Assembly (NCBI GenBank): GCA_934621605.1 | Contig: CAKTUZ010000008.1 | Location: 1 to 64,000, forward strand | Source: an uncultured bacterium | Lineage (GTDB): Bacteria; Vulcanimicrobiota; Xenobia; Xenobiales; Xenobiaceae | Direction: 5' to 3' | Length of the DNA stretch: 64,000 nucleotides | Shown here: positions 34,765-44,087 of the stretch, piece by piece | How the letters are laid out: every line of letters begins with the position of its first letter | Numbering within the stretch: position 1 is the stretch's first letter | Position numbers and translations under genes: made by a program | The notes under the pieces: generated by a model | Seen by the model: only the letters and a program-made list of their open reading frames with translations | What the model was told of the DNA's origin: nothing | The model's database searches: none

Positions 34765-35373
34765 TTGACCAGAATTAACTTGTTTATTATAGCCATATTG
34801 GTAATAGTGGCTGATTTTTATACTAAGTATTTAGTCTATACCCATATGGCTCTTCACGAAACTATTGAATTACCGGTTAAATTTATCCAATTGACTTATG
34901 TACAGAATTTTGGCGGCGCTTTCGGTATTTTTCAGCACCAAAAGCTCTTTTTTATAGTCGCTGCGGCTGTGGCTGTCACTTGTGTGCTCTATTTTTTTGA
35001 TGATATAAAAGAAATGGGCAGGCTCAGTTTCGTTTCCGCTTCACTTATTTTCGGCGGCGCTATCGGCAATTTAATCGACCGTATTCGTTTTGGATATGTA
35101 GTCGATTTTTTAGATTTGCGCTGGTGGCCAGTATTTAACGTGGCCGATATTGCTTTGACGGTCGGTGTGTTTTTGCTCTTTATTGAAGTGATCAGATTCG
35201 GCCGCAACCTGTCCGATGAGGATAAACAAGAAAATGCCGATACTGAGGGAGTAGGGAAGTCGGTTTCTGCCAATGTGGAAGAAGACGATCTGGCGGCTTC
35301 AGCTGTCGATTCTGCTTCTTTAGGGGAAATAGCTGAAACTGTGGAAGCTAAATTACCGCCGTCTCAAGTTTAG
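34765..35373 (+). CDS. lspA: Lipoprotein signal peptidase (signal peptidase II)
   Basis: 202 aa. An inner-membrane aspartyl protease that cleaves prolipoprotein signal peptides after Lgt acts. Four membrane helices and the family motifs ADFYTKYLV, TYVQNFGGAFGIF, FGGAIGNLIDRIRFGYVVDF and FNVADIALTVG (catalytic Asp in the last two) are present. The start is a TTG; AGGAAGGG lies about 13 nt upstream. An acidic tail of about 50 residues (DEDKQENADTEG) after the last helix is longer than usual. It is followed directly by lgt, its pathway partner. Confidence 0.95.
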   Translation: MTRINLFIIAILVIVADFYTKYLVYTHMALHETIELPVKFIQLTYVQNFGGAFGIFQHQKLFFIVAAAVAVTCVLYFFDDIKEMGRLSFVSASLIFGGAIGNLIDRIRFGYVVDFLDLRWWPVFNVADIALTVGVFLLFIEVIRFGRNLSDEDKQENADTEGVGKSVSANVEEDDLAASAVDSASLGEIAETVEAKLPPSQV

Positions 35374-35412
35374 TTTTAAGTCAACTTTGCCATCGGCCTC
35401 GGAGGTCTCCAA

Positions 35413-36237
35413 GTGCATCCCATTCTTTTTCAGATAGGTAACTTTCCTATTTATACGTATGGTCTGATTCTGGCTATAGCTATTTCCAGCGGTCTTTGTT
35501 TTGCCGGATATTTAGCTACTAAACGTGGCTGGGAATTTTTGGACATAGCCGATATCGGTTTGTGGGCGGTTATTATCGGACTTATAGGAGCTAGATTAGG
35601 ATATGTTATCCAGCGCCCCGAAACTTTTGCCGATAATTGGTGGAGTATATTTAATTTCCGTACTGGCGGTATTACCATCATTGGAGCACTTATTTTTGGC
35701 AATTTTGCTTTGGCTTTACTTTGTCGTCGCTATAAACTTTCGCCTTGGTTTTGCGTAGATATATATACGGCGCCATTACTTTGGGGAATGGCTCTGGGGC
35801 GCTTGGGTTGCATTGCTCAAGGATGTTGCGCCGGTAAGGTTTGTTCTGAAAGCTTGCTTTGGGCTATTCATTACCCAGCCAACAGCATATTGGGAGCTTT
35901 ACCGCGTCATCCTTCGCAAATTTATGAGCTTTTGCTTGATTTGCTTTTAATGGCTTTCTGTTTGTGGTTTTTCAACAAAAAAGCTCAGTTCCAGGGCCAG
36001 ACCTTTTGGGTAGGTGTGAGCGGCTACGCTTTAATACGCTTCTTTACCGAATTTTTCCGTGACAGTAAAATACTAGGTTGCTTCTCCTTGGCTCAGTGGT
36101 TTTGTTTGGGTATGTTGGCTATAGCTTTGTTGGGCGTTTTCGGAGCTTTTGGACGAGCTACTTTAGTCAAACCTCCGGCTAAAGTTGAAGAAGAGGATGC
36201 AATTGCATCTCGTATTGCTGATAAAAATCAAAAGTAG
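35413..36237 (+). CDS. lgt: Phosphatidylglycerol--prolipoprotein diacylglyceryl transferase
   Basis: 274 aa with seven membrane segments. Attaches diacylglycerol to the lipobox Cys of prolipoproteins, the first step of lipoprotein maturation. Signatures: HPILFQIGNFPIYTYGL at the start, the Lgt loop GRLGCIAQGCCAG, and RHPSQIYELLLD. It starts at GTG after GGAGGT. Paired with lspA in one unit; a bidirectional terminator follows. Confidence 0.97.
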   Translation: MHPILFQIGNFPIYTYGLILAIAISSGLCFAGYLATKRGWEFLDIADIGLWAVIIGLIGARLGYVIQRPETFADNWWSIFNFRTGGITIIGALIFGNFALALLCRRYKLSPWFCVDIYTAPLLWGMALGRLGCIAQGCCAGKVCSESLLWAIHYPANSILGALPRHPSQIYELLLDLLLMAFCLWFFNKKAQFQGQTFWVGVSGYALIRFFTEFFRDSKILGCFSLAQWFCLGMLAIALLGVFGAFGRATLVKPPAKVEEEDAIASRIADKNQK

Positions 36238-36264
36238 ACTTTAGCAATGTTTGTGCTAATAAGA

Positions 36265-36298
36265 AAATAAACCGCTCCGTCAAACGGAACGGTTTATT
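36265..36298. terminator. Bidirectional intrinsic terminator between lgt and tRNA-Arg
   Basis: AAATAAACCGCTCCG (36265-36279) pairs with CGGAACGGTTTATTT (36284-36298) with one mismatch over a short loop, A-rich and T-rich on the two sides. It serves lgt on the plus strand and tRNA-Arg on the minus strand. Confidence 0.85.
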
Positions 36299-36320
36299 TT
36301 TTAGAGAACATTGCCTTAAT

Positions 36321-36396
36321 TGGCGTCCCCGGTGCGATTTGAACGCACGGCCCCTCGCTTAGGAGGCGAGTGCTCTATCCCCTGAGCTACGGAGAC
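36321..36396 (-). tRNA. tRNA-Arg (anticodon CCT)
   Basis: 76 nt. Acceptor GTCTCCG pairs with CGGGGAC, followed by discriminator G and an encoded CCA. The anticodon arm is CTCGC-CTCCTAA-GCGAG with anticodon CCT, and the T arm loop is TTCAAAT. Reads AGG codons. Confidence 0.97.
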
Positions 36397-36410
36397 ACAT
36401 TACCTGCGCT

Positions 36411-36439
36411 ATTTTATTATTGATAGCTTCTAAAGTCAA
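36411..36439 (-). promoter_or_regulatory. Promoter of tRNA-Arg
   Basis: On the minus strand TTGACT (36439-36434) and TAAAAT (36416-36411) are 17 bp apart, about 15 nt before the mature tRNA. Confidence 0.75.
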
Positions 36440-36574
36440 GAGAAGGCAACTCTACCAAATTTGGCAAAAGTTGCCGAGGTTCACTCTTAGCAGCCAGGGA
36501 CAGATACATCGGTTAAGAAAAGAAAGGCTCTTCCCATTATTTGAGTAGGGCAAAAATAAAATGAGGTTATAGCC

Positions 36575-37978
36575 TTGGGCAATTATTGGGGCGTACTGCC
36601 CTTACCTAAAATAAAATGGCAGAGTTATTTGGTTTTGGCTTTGATTTTAATCTTTGCCGGAGTGTTACGTGGTTGGCGTTTAGGTTATCCCGATTCGCAA
36701 TATTTTGATGAATGCTATTATGGGCCAGGCGCTTTAAGTTATATAAATGGCACGATTGATAAAAACTCAGTCCATCCGCCTCTGGGCAAATTGCAAATTG
36801 CCGATTTTATTCTGTTGGGTCGTTGGTTCAATAGTCATGGTTACCATTTCAGCGAATATACACTTTGGCGTTTAGCTTCTTTTGCTTTCGGTGAAGCTAC
36901 CATATTGCTGACTTTTTTTCTGGCGTGGCGTTTGAGCAGAGGTTCGGTTTCTTTAGCTAATTTGGCGGCCTTTTTGCTCTCTATAGATTTTATGAGCATA
37001 GTCTTGTCTCGTATATGCATGCTCGATATGGTATTGGCTTTTTGGATGCTGGTCGGTGTTTATTGCAGTTGGATGTATATTGAAGCCAAAATTTTGCAAT
37101 CACCGCGAGCTCTGAGTTGGGCTGCCTTATGCTCTATCACTTTCGGTATAGCCACAGCCTGCAAGTGGAATGGTCTTTTTGGTGCTTTTATAGCTTTCTG
37201 GCTTATGCTTTTGCTGCCCAATTTTATGAGCCGAGCCTCCTTACAAGTTGACGCTGCTTCGGAATTAAATTCTGATTTTGCAGGGCAAGGCCAAGATGTC
37301 GTCACCCGTAATTTAAAAGGAGTCGGCAAAATGCTAATTAAGCAAGGTCTTATTTTAGCTTTACTTTTTACTGTGTCTACTGCTGCAATTTATAGCGTTT
37401 CCTATTTGCCTCAATTTTTGCGTGAAGGTTTTAATTCTCAAACTGTCTATCACATAACCGAAGCCCACACTATAATGGTGAAATTTCGCTATAATGCCGA
37501 ACAATTTACTCATCATTATTGCTCGCAATTTTGGGCTTGGCCTACGGTTATCCGTCCTGTATGGTTTAAATTTGAAAATTATGCTAATTTGGCTATGGGT
37601 ATTGTTTGCTTTGGTTCAATTTTCTTTTGGTGGCCCGGTTTTACATATGTGTTGGAATTTATCTATTTTGGCTTGAGAGAGCGCCGTTGGATTTTGCTCT
37701 TTTTGAGTTTAAGCTGGTGTATTCCTTGGTTGCTGTGGGCTATTTCTACTACAGGCGGGTTTATCTATTATATGTTGCCTGGTATACCTCTTATGGCCAT
37801 AGTGATGGCTTGGGTGCTTTATGATTGGCATAAAGAAGGTTGGAATATAGCTATTGGCATCTATTTGGCTATTTTGGGCGCAGCTTTGGCTTGTTATTAT
37901 CCATTCCTAACTTATTTGCCTATGCAAAGATCTCTCTTTACTACTTTATTTCCGGTAGTATTTACTCAATGGCGTTGA
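36575..37978 (+). CDS. PMT-family mannosyltransferase (GT-C, membrane)
   Basis: 467 aa with about ten membrane helices. It matches dolichyl/polyprenyl-phosphate-mannose:protein mannosyltransferases: the first loop holds YPDSQYFDECYYGPGAL with the catalytic Asp-Glu pair, followed by NSVHPPLGKLQIADF, and later ICMLDMVLAFW and TACKWNGLFGAFIAFW. These enzymes move mannose from a lipid carrier to Ser/Thr of exported proteins or to glycans. It starts at TTG (TGAGG 8 nt upstream). It runs directly into rluD, with no gap. Confidence 0.85.
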   Translation: MGNYWGVLPLPKIKWQSYLVLALILIFAGVLRGWRLGYPDSQYFDECYYGPGALSYINGTIDKNSVHPPLGKLQIADFILLGRWFNSHGYHFSEYTLWRLASFAFGEATILLTFFLAWRLSRGSVSLANLAAFLLSIDFMSIVLSRICMLDMVLAFWMLVGVYCSWMYIEAKILQSPRALSWAALCSITFGIATACKWNGLFGAFIAFWLMLLLPNFMSRASLQVDAASELNSDFAGQGQDVVTRNLKGVGKMLIKQGLILALLFTVSTAAIYSVSYLPQFLREGFNSQTVYHITEAHTIMVKFRYNAEQFTHHYCSQFWAWPTVIRPVWFKFENYANLAMGIVCFGSIFFWWPGFTYVLEFIYFGLRERRWILLFLSLSWCIPWLLWAISTTGGFIYYMLPGIPLMAIVMAWVLYDWHKEGWNIAIGIYLAILGAALACYYPFLTYLPMQRSLFTTLFPVVFTQWR

Positions 37979-37980
37979 TA

Positions 37981-38997
37981 ATGGACAATTTTTACTTAGA
38001 TGATAATTTAGACGAAAAAGAAATTTCCGAACCAGAAGAGGAGGGGACTGAGCACTTTTTCACCGTGGATCAACAATATAAGGGTGCACGTTTAGATTGC
38101 GTTTTAGCTGAACTTATGGATATATCCAGAGCTCAGATTCAAAAATGGATTAAGCGACAGTTGGTACTTTGCAATGGAGAGACGGAAAATTCTCCCGCCC
38201 GCAAACTTAAAGGCGGTGAAAAATTGGCCGTAAACGAGCCGCCGCTTTTGCCTGCCGCGCCTGAGCCTGATCCTAAGGTATATTTGGATATTGTTTATGA
38301 GGATAGTGATATTTTAGTGCTTAATAAAGGGCGTGGCCAAATTGTCCATCCCGGTGCTGGTGTGCACAGTGGTACGCTGGTCAATGGCTTGTTGGCTCAT
38401 TGTAGTGATCTTTCCGGTATTGGCGGCGTAGAACGGCCCGGTATAGTCCATCGCTTGGATAAGGATACTTCTGGCTTAATTGTTATTACTAAAAATGACG
38501 CAGCCCATCTCAATTTAAGTGCTCAATTCGCCGATAGATTAGTAACTAAATATTATGAGGCTTTGGTTTATGGAGTGCCAGAACCTAAGTGCGGCTTAAT
38601 TGAACAGCCTATTGGCCGCCACCCTGTCTCCCGCCAATGCATGGCTGTGCGGGCTAATGGTCGTCCTTCTAAAACCGAGTATCGCACTGTCGAAGCTTTT
38701 GCCGATAAGTATGCCCATTTATCGATCCATCTTTTTACCGGCCGCACCCACCAAATTCGTGTTCATATGAGTTGGTTAGGCTATCCTTTAATAGGCGATC
38801 CTCTTTATAAACCCAAAAAGAACCCCTGGGGGCTACAGGGGCAAGCTTTGCACTGCTATTATCTGAGTTTTGCTCATCCGCGTACGGGAATAAAGATGGA
38901 ATTTAGAGCTCAGGCTCCCTTGGAAATACAAAATATCCTTCAAGAGTTGCGCTCTCAATATCCTAGCTGCTACACTTCGCTGGCCCCTTTTGGTTAG
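37981..38997 (+). CDS. rluD: RluA/RluD-family pseudouridine synthase
   Basis: 338 aa. An acidic N-terminal tail (EKEISEPEEEGTEHF) precedes an S4 domain (RLDCVLAELMDISRAQIQKW) and the catalytic domain with GIVHRLDKDTSGLIVITK (active Asp) and HLFTGRTHQIRVHM. RluD makes pseudouridines in helix 69 of 23S rRNA; membership in RluD rather than RluC is inferred from the S4 domain and length. The start could be ATG 37981 or an in-frame ATG at 37969 overlapping the mannosyltransferase gene; neither has a strong ribosome site. Confidence 0.9.
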   Translation: MDNFYLDDNLDEKEISEPEEEGTEHFFTVDQQYKGARLDCVLAELMDISRAQIQKWIKRQLVLCNGETENSPARKLKGGEKLAVNEPPLLPAAPEPDPKVYLDIVYEDSDILVLNKGRGQIVHPGAGVHSGTLVNGLLAHCSDLSGIGGVERPGIVHRLDKDTSGLIVITKNDAAHLNLSAQFADRLVTKYYEALVYGVPEPKCGLIEQPIGRHPVSRQCMAVRANGRPSKTEYRTVEAFADKYAHLSIHLFTGRTHQIRVHMSWLGYPLIGDPLYKPKKNPWGLQGQALHCYYLSFAHPRTGIKMEFRAQAPLEIQNILQELRSQYPSCYTSLAPFG

Positions 38998-39006
38998 ATT
39001 TTTAAA

Positions 39007-39711
39007 TTATTCATTGGCTTTAGTTGGATTGTATTGAATATCAACGCGACCGTCTTTTTTGTTGTAATTGGTAATTACTGTATATTCTTGCAACCCAGGT
39101 TTAATAGGGAAGGGAATGTTGATACGCTCGCCCTTATCAGTTTTACTGGGAGTAGCTTGGAAAAGTTCGCCATTTACGTGTATTACCAAAGATTCGGCAG
39201 CCGAAGTTCCTTCAACGCCGACTAGCAATTTGGGATCACCCCACATGGCACTGGCAGTGCCGTTGTATTTACCGGGAATCATGCGCAAGTTGATCACTTT
39301 GGCGCCTTTAATGTTGGCTTTAAGTATATCTGGTTGGTCGGTGGCACGCATAGGGCCAACTTTGGTAATTAACACGTTGTCTGCCCAAAGTTCAAAAGTG
39401 CATACACGGCTATCGGGTGCATGTGAACTGAAGCCTACCCACGATTCAAACATATCAAATTTACCGTTGACTTCAAATTGCATAATGGCTGCGTCGGCGC
39501 CGCCCAAACCGGTAATATAACTTTCGACAGAGGTGTTGCCGGTATTACCCATAGCAGTATGTTCTATGTTGCGCATACAGTTGGCAAAATATTTTTGCCT
39601 CATATTTAACAAGGGCATAGCTGCTGGATCGGAAAAAGCTGGAGTGCTCCAAGTACACAAAACAAGGGAAGCAAAAGCGCATATCGCGACCAAAGATAAT
39701 TTTTTATTCAC
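39007..39711 (-). CDS. Secreted NPCBM-like protein
   Basis: 234 aa with a signal peptide (core LVAICAFASLVLC, cleavage after PAFS or TPAFSD). Residues 75-165 resemble an NPCBM carbohydrate-binding domain: FESWVGFSSHAPDSRVCTFE, then VGPMRATDQPDILKANIKG, and the closing MWGDPKLLVG. The C-terminal 70 residues are an extra beta-rich domain. No catalytic domain is attached, so it may bind glycan or cell wall. It lies 17 nt downstream of the TPR gene on the same strand. Confidence 0.65.
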   Translation of the reverse strand: MNKKLSLVAICAFASLVLCTWSTPAFSDPAAMPLLNMRQKYFANCMRNIEHTAMGNTGNTSVESYITGLGGADAAIMQFEVNGKFDMFESWVGFSSHAPDSRVCTFELWADNVLITKVGPMRATDQPDILKANIKGAKVINLRMIPGKYNGTASAMWGDPKLLVGVEGTSAAESLVIHVNGELFQATPSKTDKGERINIPFPIKPGLQEYTVITNYNKKDGRVDIQYNPTKANE

Positions 39712-39728
39712 AATAGCTCCTTAAAAAA

Positions 39729-41048
39729 TTAGTAGATTCTGAAGGCTCGCTGTTGAGCTCGGTAATAGGGAGCTTCCGCAGAATCGGCTGCTCCGGCACA
39801 AAAAGTCAAATCATTGATAAGATTTATGAGGCTGCGTTTGTCTTTAAAGCTCATATTGTTGTTTTTCTTGGTTGGATAAGCTGGCAAGGCATAGCCGTCG
39901 GAGGCATATCGGCGAAAACCACCGGGAATATTGACCATAGTCCAGGGCTTGTGTGCTTCTAAAGCTGTAGCCGTCATAGCGCTGCGCAAATTTATACCCA
40001 AACCTTGACCGGCTTTATAAAAGCCGTAGCGAGTTAAGGTTAAGTAGGTGCTGTCATTGAGCTGTTCGGCCAAAAATAGGGCAATTACAAATCCGCGCTG
40101 GGCCCTGTGTGGTAACCCTAAGCTCCAAAAGAGTCGAGCTTTAAGATAGGCTTGACGTAACAAAGCTCTCTTGCGTTCGGTAAGCATTCTAATAATAAAA
40201 GAAGCTTTTAGATATTGTAAAGCCGTCTCGAAACGATCACTTTTTTTGAGCAGCCATCCTATGCGGTAGGTTATTTCCGCTTGTTTTTTGTAATCAGCCG
40301 TATGGTAGTACATTTTTAAGGCTTGACCATATAGGCGGGAAGAATCTTCCGTCTCGCCAGAAATTTCGCTGTTGTTAGCCATTTGCAAAAGCGTTTTGGC
40401 CGCTAGGGCAGGATCGCTGAAGGATATTTTGCGGCTGCTTTGAGTTTCGGGAGTTGCCAGGGCAAACATAATAGAAACGCAAGTCAGATCCGAATCAGAA
40501 TACTTGCCTTCATCGTAAAGTAGGGAAGCTTCGTTAAATCTGGCCGCCAGAGCATTGGGTTGATCATTTTGATTGCCAAATAATTTATTAGCTTTGCGAG
40601 TTAAGCGTAAAGCTTGAGAAGTTTTACCAGCTCCGGCGTAAGCTAGAGCTGCATCTAAACAGAGAGCTGCCAAAATCGAATCATCGCGCTCTTTTTTGGG
40701 CAATTTCTGATATTTGCGACAAGCTATTTCCCAATGTTTGGCACTATGGATATATAAGCCTTGAGCTTCTAACCATTGACAACGTTTGCGCATAAATCTT
40801 TCGCTATATTTGTCAAAATGATTTTCTGAAACGGCACGGCGACGCAGAGCATAAGCCAACCGTTTGCCTAAGCGCAGCAATATATCGGCCTCTTTAAAAC
40901 AACATTCGGCGATATGGATATCGACATGGCAGAGTATCTCTTCCAGACAGTCTCTTAGAGCGGCTGCATCGAGACTTTTAACAACGCGTCGCAAAAGAAG
41001 CTTGTTTTCTAAATGGGCGGCTAAATTGTGTAAAATCGTTTCGATCAT
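39729..41048 (-). CDS. TPR-repeat protein
   Basis: 439 aa, all helical. Several tetratricopeptide units can be seen: CLDAALAYAGAGKTSQALRL, NEASLLYDEGKYSDSDLTC, YGQALKMYYHTADYKKQAE, and YRIGWLLKKSDRFETALQYL. A scaffold or adaptor role is likely; no enzymatic motif. I chose ATG 41048 (GGAAG just upstream). The frame remains open to 41279 but would run through the structured element before secD. Pairs with the NPCBM gene. Confidence 0.7.
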   Translation of the reverse strand: MIETILHNLAAHLENKLLLRRVVKSLDAAALRDCLEEILCHVDIHIAECCFKEADILLRLGKRLAYALRRRAVSENHFDKYSERFMRKRCQWLEAQGLYIHSAKHWEIACRKYQKLPKKERDDSILAALCLDAALAYAGAGKTSQALRLTRKANKLFGNQNDQPNALAARFNEASLLYDEGKYSDSDLTCVSIMFALATPETQSSRKISFSDPALAAKTLLQMANNSEISGETEDSSRLYGQALKMYYHTADYKKQAEITYRIGWLLKKSDRFETALQYLKASFIIRMLTERKRALLRQAYLKARLFWSLGLPHRAQRGFVIALFLAEQLNDSTYLTLTRYGFYKAGQGLGINLRSAMTATALEAHKPWTMVNIPGGFRRYASDGYALPAYPTKKNNNMSFKDKRSLINLINDLTFCAGAADSAEAPYYRAQQRAFRIY

Positions 41049-41239
41049 TATGCTTCCAGCTTTTTGTTCTCCCGGTTCTCCTTCAGCCTCCGGATTATAA
41101 CATAAAGAGAAAGAGGAGGAAAACGCCTCCGGTATTAGAACTACAAAGGGCTTTTTTTCGCATATATGGGGGTAATTGCAGAGAGTTTTACCTAGTCCCG
41201 TCAAGAATTGTCCATTTCTTAGGTGGAGGATAAGGGCGG

Positions 41240-41385
41240 GTGGGGCACAATTGCCTCGTAAAAATACCGTGGGCCGCACGGAAATTTACGCCTGTGGAGA
41301 GAGTATAGGCCGCTGCAGTTCCTCGGAGCTGTAGTGCTATTCTCGTAGAATCAGGAAGCTCCCACTTGTATGGTTGGGAGTACGT
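41240..41385 (+). ncRNA. Structured element resembling IS200/IS605 right end / TnpB omega-RNA scaffold
   Basis: A chain of hairpins: GGC-N6-GCC (41243-41254), CCGT/ACGG (41268-41282), CTGCAG-N10-CTGTAG (41313-41334), ATTC-TCGTA-GAAT, and CTCCCA-N10-TGGGAG (41359-41380). It ends in GTACGTTCAC. The order 'GAATCAGGAAGCTCCCAC, loop, TGGGAG, TTCAC' is what I associate with right ends of IS200/IS605-family elements, which encode the omega-RNA of TnpB. No tnpB or tnpA frame lies near it. It ends 45 nt before the secD GTG, so it may also act as the secD leader. Identification is from memory of the motif. Confidence 0.45.
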
Positions 41386-41429
41386 TCACAAGCCGAGGCG
41401 AATGTCGCAATGTTAAGAGGAATGATATC

Positions 41430-42707
41430 GTGAACCAGACAAAAGTTCTCATTAACCTGGTCATTATCTTTTTGATTACGGCAGCAATCCTATATGGCTT
41501 CTTCGGTACCTCAGAAGAGAACCGCTTGAAGCTCAAATTAGGTCTCGATCTCCGAAGCGGTACACATATTGCTTTGCAGCTCAAAGAGGTCAAGGATCCC
41601 GTTACTCATGAAGTTCAAAAGATCGACCAGGCAACCTTAAATCGCAGCATTCAAGTTTTCACAAAGCGCTTGAACGCCATCGGTACTTCAGAAATTTTAA
41701 TTGCCGCCGCCGGCAAAGATCGTATTATTATCGAAATTCCTGAAATGACCGACTTAGAAAAAGCCAAGAATATGGTCAAAAAGGCCGGACGCTTGGAATT
41801 TAAAGAAAAGGTCTTCGACCCCACCACTCAGTCTGCTCAGTATAGGACTGTTATGGATGGTCGTTATTTGACCAAAGCCAGCGTCGGTCGCTCCGGCGTA
41901 GGCGAAAATGCCTGGTGCGTAGAGTTCCAGCTCAATAAAGAAGGCAGCCGCCTCTTTGGTGATATTACCAGTCGCATGAAGGGTAAGCCCTTAGGTATTT
42001 TCTTTGATGGAACCATGCACAGTGAGCCTGTTGTACAAAATGCCATTACTGGAGGAAGCGGTCAAATTACCGGCAACTTCACTTTGGAAGAAGCGAACGA
42101 ATTGTGCAACATTTTGAACTCGGGTGCCTTGACCGTAGATGTTCAAATTTTGGAAGCCTACACTGTCAGCCCTACCTTGGGTGAACAGTCACTGAAGAGC
42201 TCTCTGACCGCCGGCTTAATCGGTTTAGCCATTGTAATGCTTTATATGATCGGCTACTATCGTTTGCCTGGTTTGGTCGCCTCTATTGCTTTGGTTATTT
42301 ACGCTGTTTGGGTTGTCGGTTCTATGGTTATTCCCGGCCTCGAATTCGTACTCACCTTGCCCGGTATCGCCGGTGTCGTACTATCTATCGGTATGGCTGT
42401 AGATGCCAACGTTTTGCAATTTGAGCGTATTAAAGAAGAACTTTGGAACGGTAAGTCCGTGAGAAGTTCTTTAGACGCCGGTTTCGAACGTGCTTTCTCA
42501 TCTATTATTGACGGTCACGTCAGCACTTTCTTGGGCGCTTTGATCCTCTTCTGGTTCGGTGCTTCCAGTGTTAAAGGCTTCGGCGTTACTTTGATGATTG
42601 GTACCGCCTTGAGTTTAGTCACTGCTATTTGGGTAACTCGTCAGTTGCTCCATTTCGCTACCGACTTCCTCAAGATCGATTCCAATAGAAAATTGTATGG
42701 CGAATAG
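41430..42707 (+). CDS. secD: Protein translocase subunit SecD
   Basis: 425 aa. An inner-membrane partner of SecYEG that uses the proton gradient to drive late protein export. Motifs: first helix, then LGLDLRSGTHIALQL; the periplasmic P1 domain (FTKRLNAIGTSEILI); and the membrane part with LPGIAGVVLSIGMAVDANVLQFERIKEE. GTG 41430 is chosen as start because AGAGG lies 9 nt before it and the protein then begins at the first helix. yajC is not upstream. It forms an operon with secF (11 nt gap). Confidence 0.95.
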   Translation: MNQTKVLINLVIIFLITAAILYGFFGTSEENRLKLKLGLDLRSGTHIALQLKEVKDPVTHEVQKIDQATLNRSIQVFTKRLNAIGTSEILIAAAGKDRIIIEIPEMTDLEKAKNMVKKAGRLEFKEKVFDPTTQSAQYRTVMDGRYLTKASVGRSGVGENAWCVEFQLNKEGSRLFGDITSRMKGKPLGIFFDGTMHSEPVVQNAITGGSGQITGNFTLEEANELCNILNSGALTVDVQILEAYTVSPTLGEQSLKSSLTAGLIGLAIVMLYMIGYYRLPGLVASIALVIYAVWVVGSMVIPGLEFVLTLPGIAGVVLSIGMAVDANVLQFERIKEELWNGKSVRSSLDAGFERAFSSIIDGHVSTFLGALILFWFGASSVKGFGVTLMIGTALSLVTAIWVTRQLLHFATDFLKIDSNRKLYGE

Positions 42708-42718
42708 GAGATAGAGCA

Positions 42719-43984
42719 GTGGGTGCATTAAACGTAACTACATCGGATGCGATTTCCTTAGCCATATGGTTTGTTATTTTGGTGGGCGTAGTACTTTGGG
42801 GTCACACCTTCAGAGTTCGCCACCGTGACATTATCGGAAACCGCAAATATTATTATATTGCCAGTACGGTTGTTTTAATTTTCTGTTTAGTTGGTATTTT
42901 CGGCAAAGGTCTCAATTATGGTTTGGACTTTACCGGCGGTACTATTTTGGAATTGGGTGCTCCTAAAATTATTGACAAGGCCCCTGGCGATATTGTCAAT
43001 ATTGTCAAGGCCAAGCATCCAACTTTTGATGTCACCGTTCAGTTAGGTAACGGTTTAACTACTTCTGGCGACGGCAATTCTTACCAGAAGATTCTCGTCC
43101 GTGTTCGCAGTGACGAAAGTACCAAAGAGGTTGGTCTCAATTCTGCTCAGGCTATCGAAGTTCGTGCTGAATTAGAAAAAGGTCTCAACGTTGGCCCCTT
43201 AGCCAATATTTCCGAAACTACTATCGGCCCGACTATTTCTTCCGAGCTCAAGACAGGTGCTCTTAAGGCTCTCTTAATTGCCTGTATTTTGCAGCTCATC
43301 TATATCACTTTCCGCTTCGGCAACCAGTTGCGCTTCGGTGCTTCGGCTGTAATTGCTGTATTGCATGACGCTTTGATCATGATCGGCTTCTACGCTTGGG
43401 CTGGTTTGCCCGTAGACTCCAGCTTTGTAGCTGCTTTGCTAACTATTACCAGCTATTCCTTGATGGATACGGTTGTGGTATTCGACCGAATTCGTGAGCA
43501 CCAACATAATGATGTTCAGGATAGCTTTGAAGTTATCACCAACCGTTCTGTTTGCGAAACTATGACTCGTTCGATCAACACTTCGTTGACCACGATCATT
43601 GTCTGTATTTGCTTATACTTCATGGGCGGTGAAAGCTTAAAAGGCTTTGCTTACGCTTTGTTGGTCGGTGTTATTACCGGTGCTTACTCTTCTATCTTCC
43701 TTTCCGCTCCTTTGCTTGTCGATTGCAACGAGTATGCCAATAAGCGCGACTTGGCTCGTCAAGACGAGTTGCGCAGAGAAGCTGAAGAGAACGCTAAACA
43801 AGGTAGCACCAATACTAAGAGTTCTGGTCGCCGTCCCGTGGCCCGTCCTCGTCCGGCTGCTCCTGCTGCTCCTGCTGCTTCCGATAGCGCTCCGAGCGCC
43901 TCTGCTCCGGCCGCTTCTGCTGCTCCTGTAGCTTACGCTCCGGCTCGTCCTCGTCGTCGCGTCAAGGGTATGAGAAAGAAATAA
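42719..43984 (+). CDS. secF: Protein translocase subunit SecF
   Basis: 421 aa, starting at GTG after AGGAGA. Motifs: LNYGLDFTGGTILELG after the first helix, GPTISSELKTGALKALLIA, and SLMDTVVVFDRIREH near the fourth helix. The normal family length is about 300-320 aa. The C-terminal 80 residues are a cytoplasmic Ala/Pro/Ser-rich tail ending in basic PRRRVKGMRKK, probably disordered and perhaps ribosome- or membrane-facing. Terminated by a bidirectional hairpin. Confidence 0.95.
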   Translation: MGALNVTTSDAISLAIWFVILVGVVLWGHTFRVRHRDIIGNRKYYYIASTVVLIFCLVGIFGKGLNYGLDFTGGTILELGAPKIIDKAPGDIVNIVKAKHPTFDVTVQLGNGLTTSGDGNSYQKILVRVRSDESTKEVGLNSAQAIEVRAELEKGLNVGPLANISETTIGPTISSELKTGALKALLIACILQLIYITFRFGNQLRFGASAVIAVLHDALIMIGFYAWAGLPVDSSFVAALLTITSYSLMDTVVVFDRIREHQHNDVQDSFEVITNRSVCETMTRSINTSLTTIIVCICLYFMGGESLKGFAYALLVGVITGAYSSIFLSAPLLVDCNEYANKRDLARQDELRREAEENAKQGSTNTKSSGRRPVARPRPAAPAAPAASDSAPSASAPAASAAPVAYAPARPRRRVKGMRKK

Positions 43985-44012
43985 ATTTTAGTTTTTAAGC
44001 TAAAGCTTGAAT

Positions 44013-44074
44013 AAAAAGCTCCTTCGTCTAATACTTACTGCCCTAAAGCATAAGTATGGCGGAGGAGCTTTTTA
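44013..44074. terminator. Bidirectional intrinsic terminator between secF and the transglycosylase gene
   Basis: AAAAAGCTCCT (44013-44023) pairs with AGGAGCTTTTT (44063-44073), with an inner ATACTTA/TAAGTAT stem. Confidence 0.88.
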
Positions 44075-44087
44075 TATTTTCGTTTTT

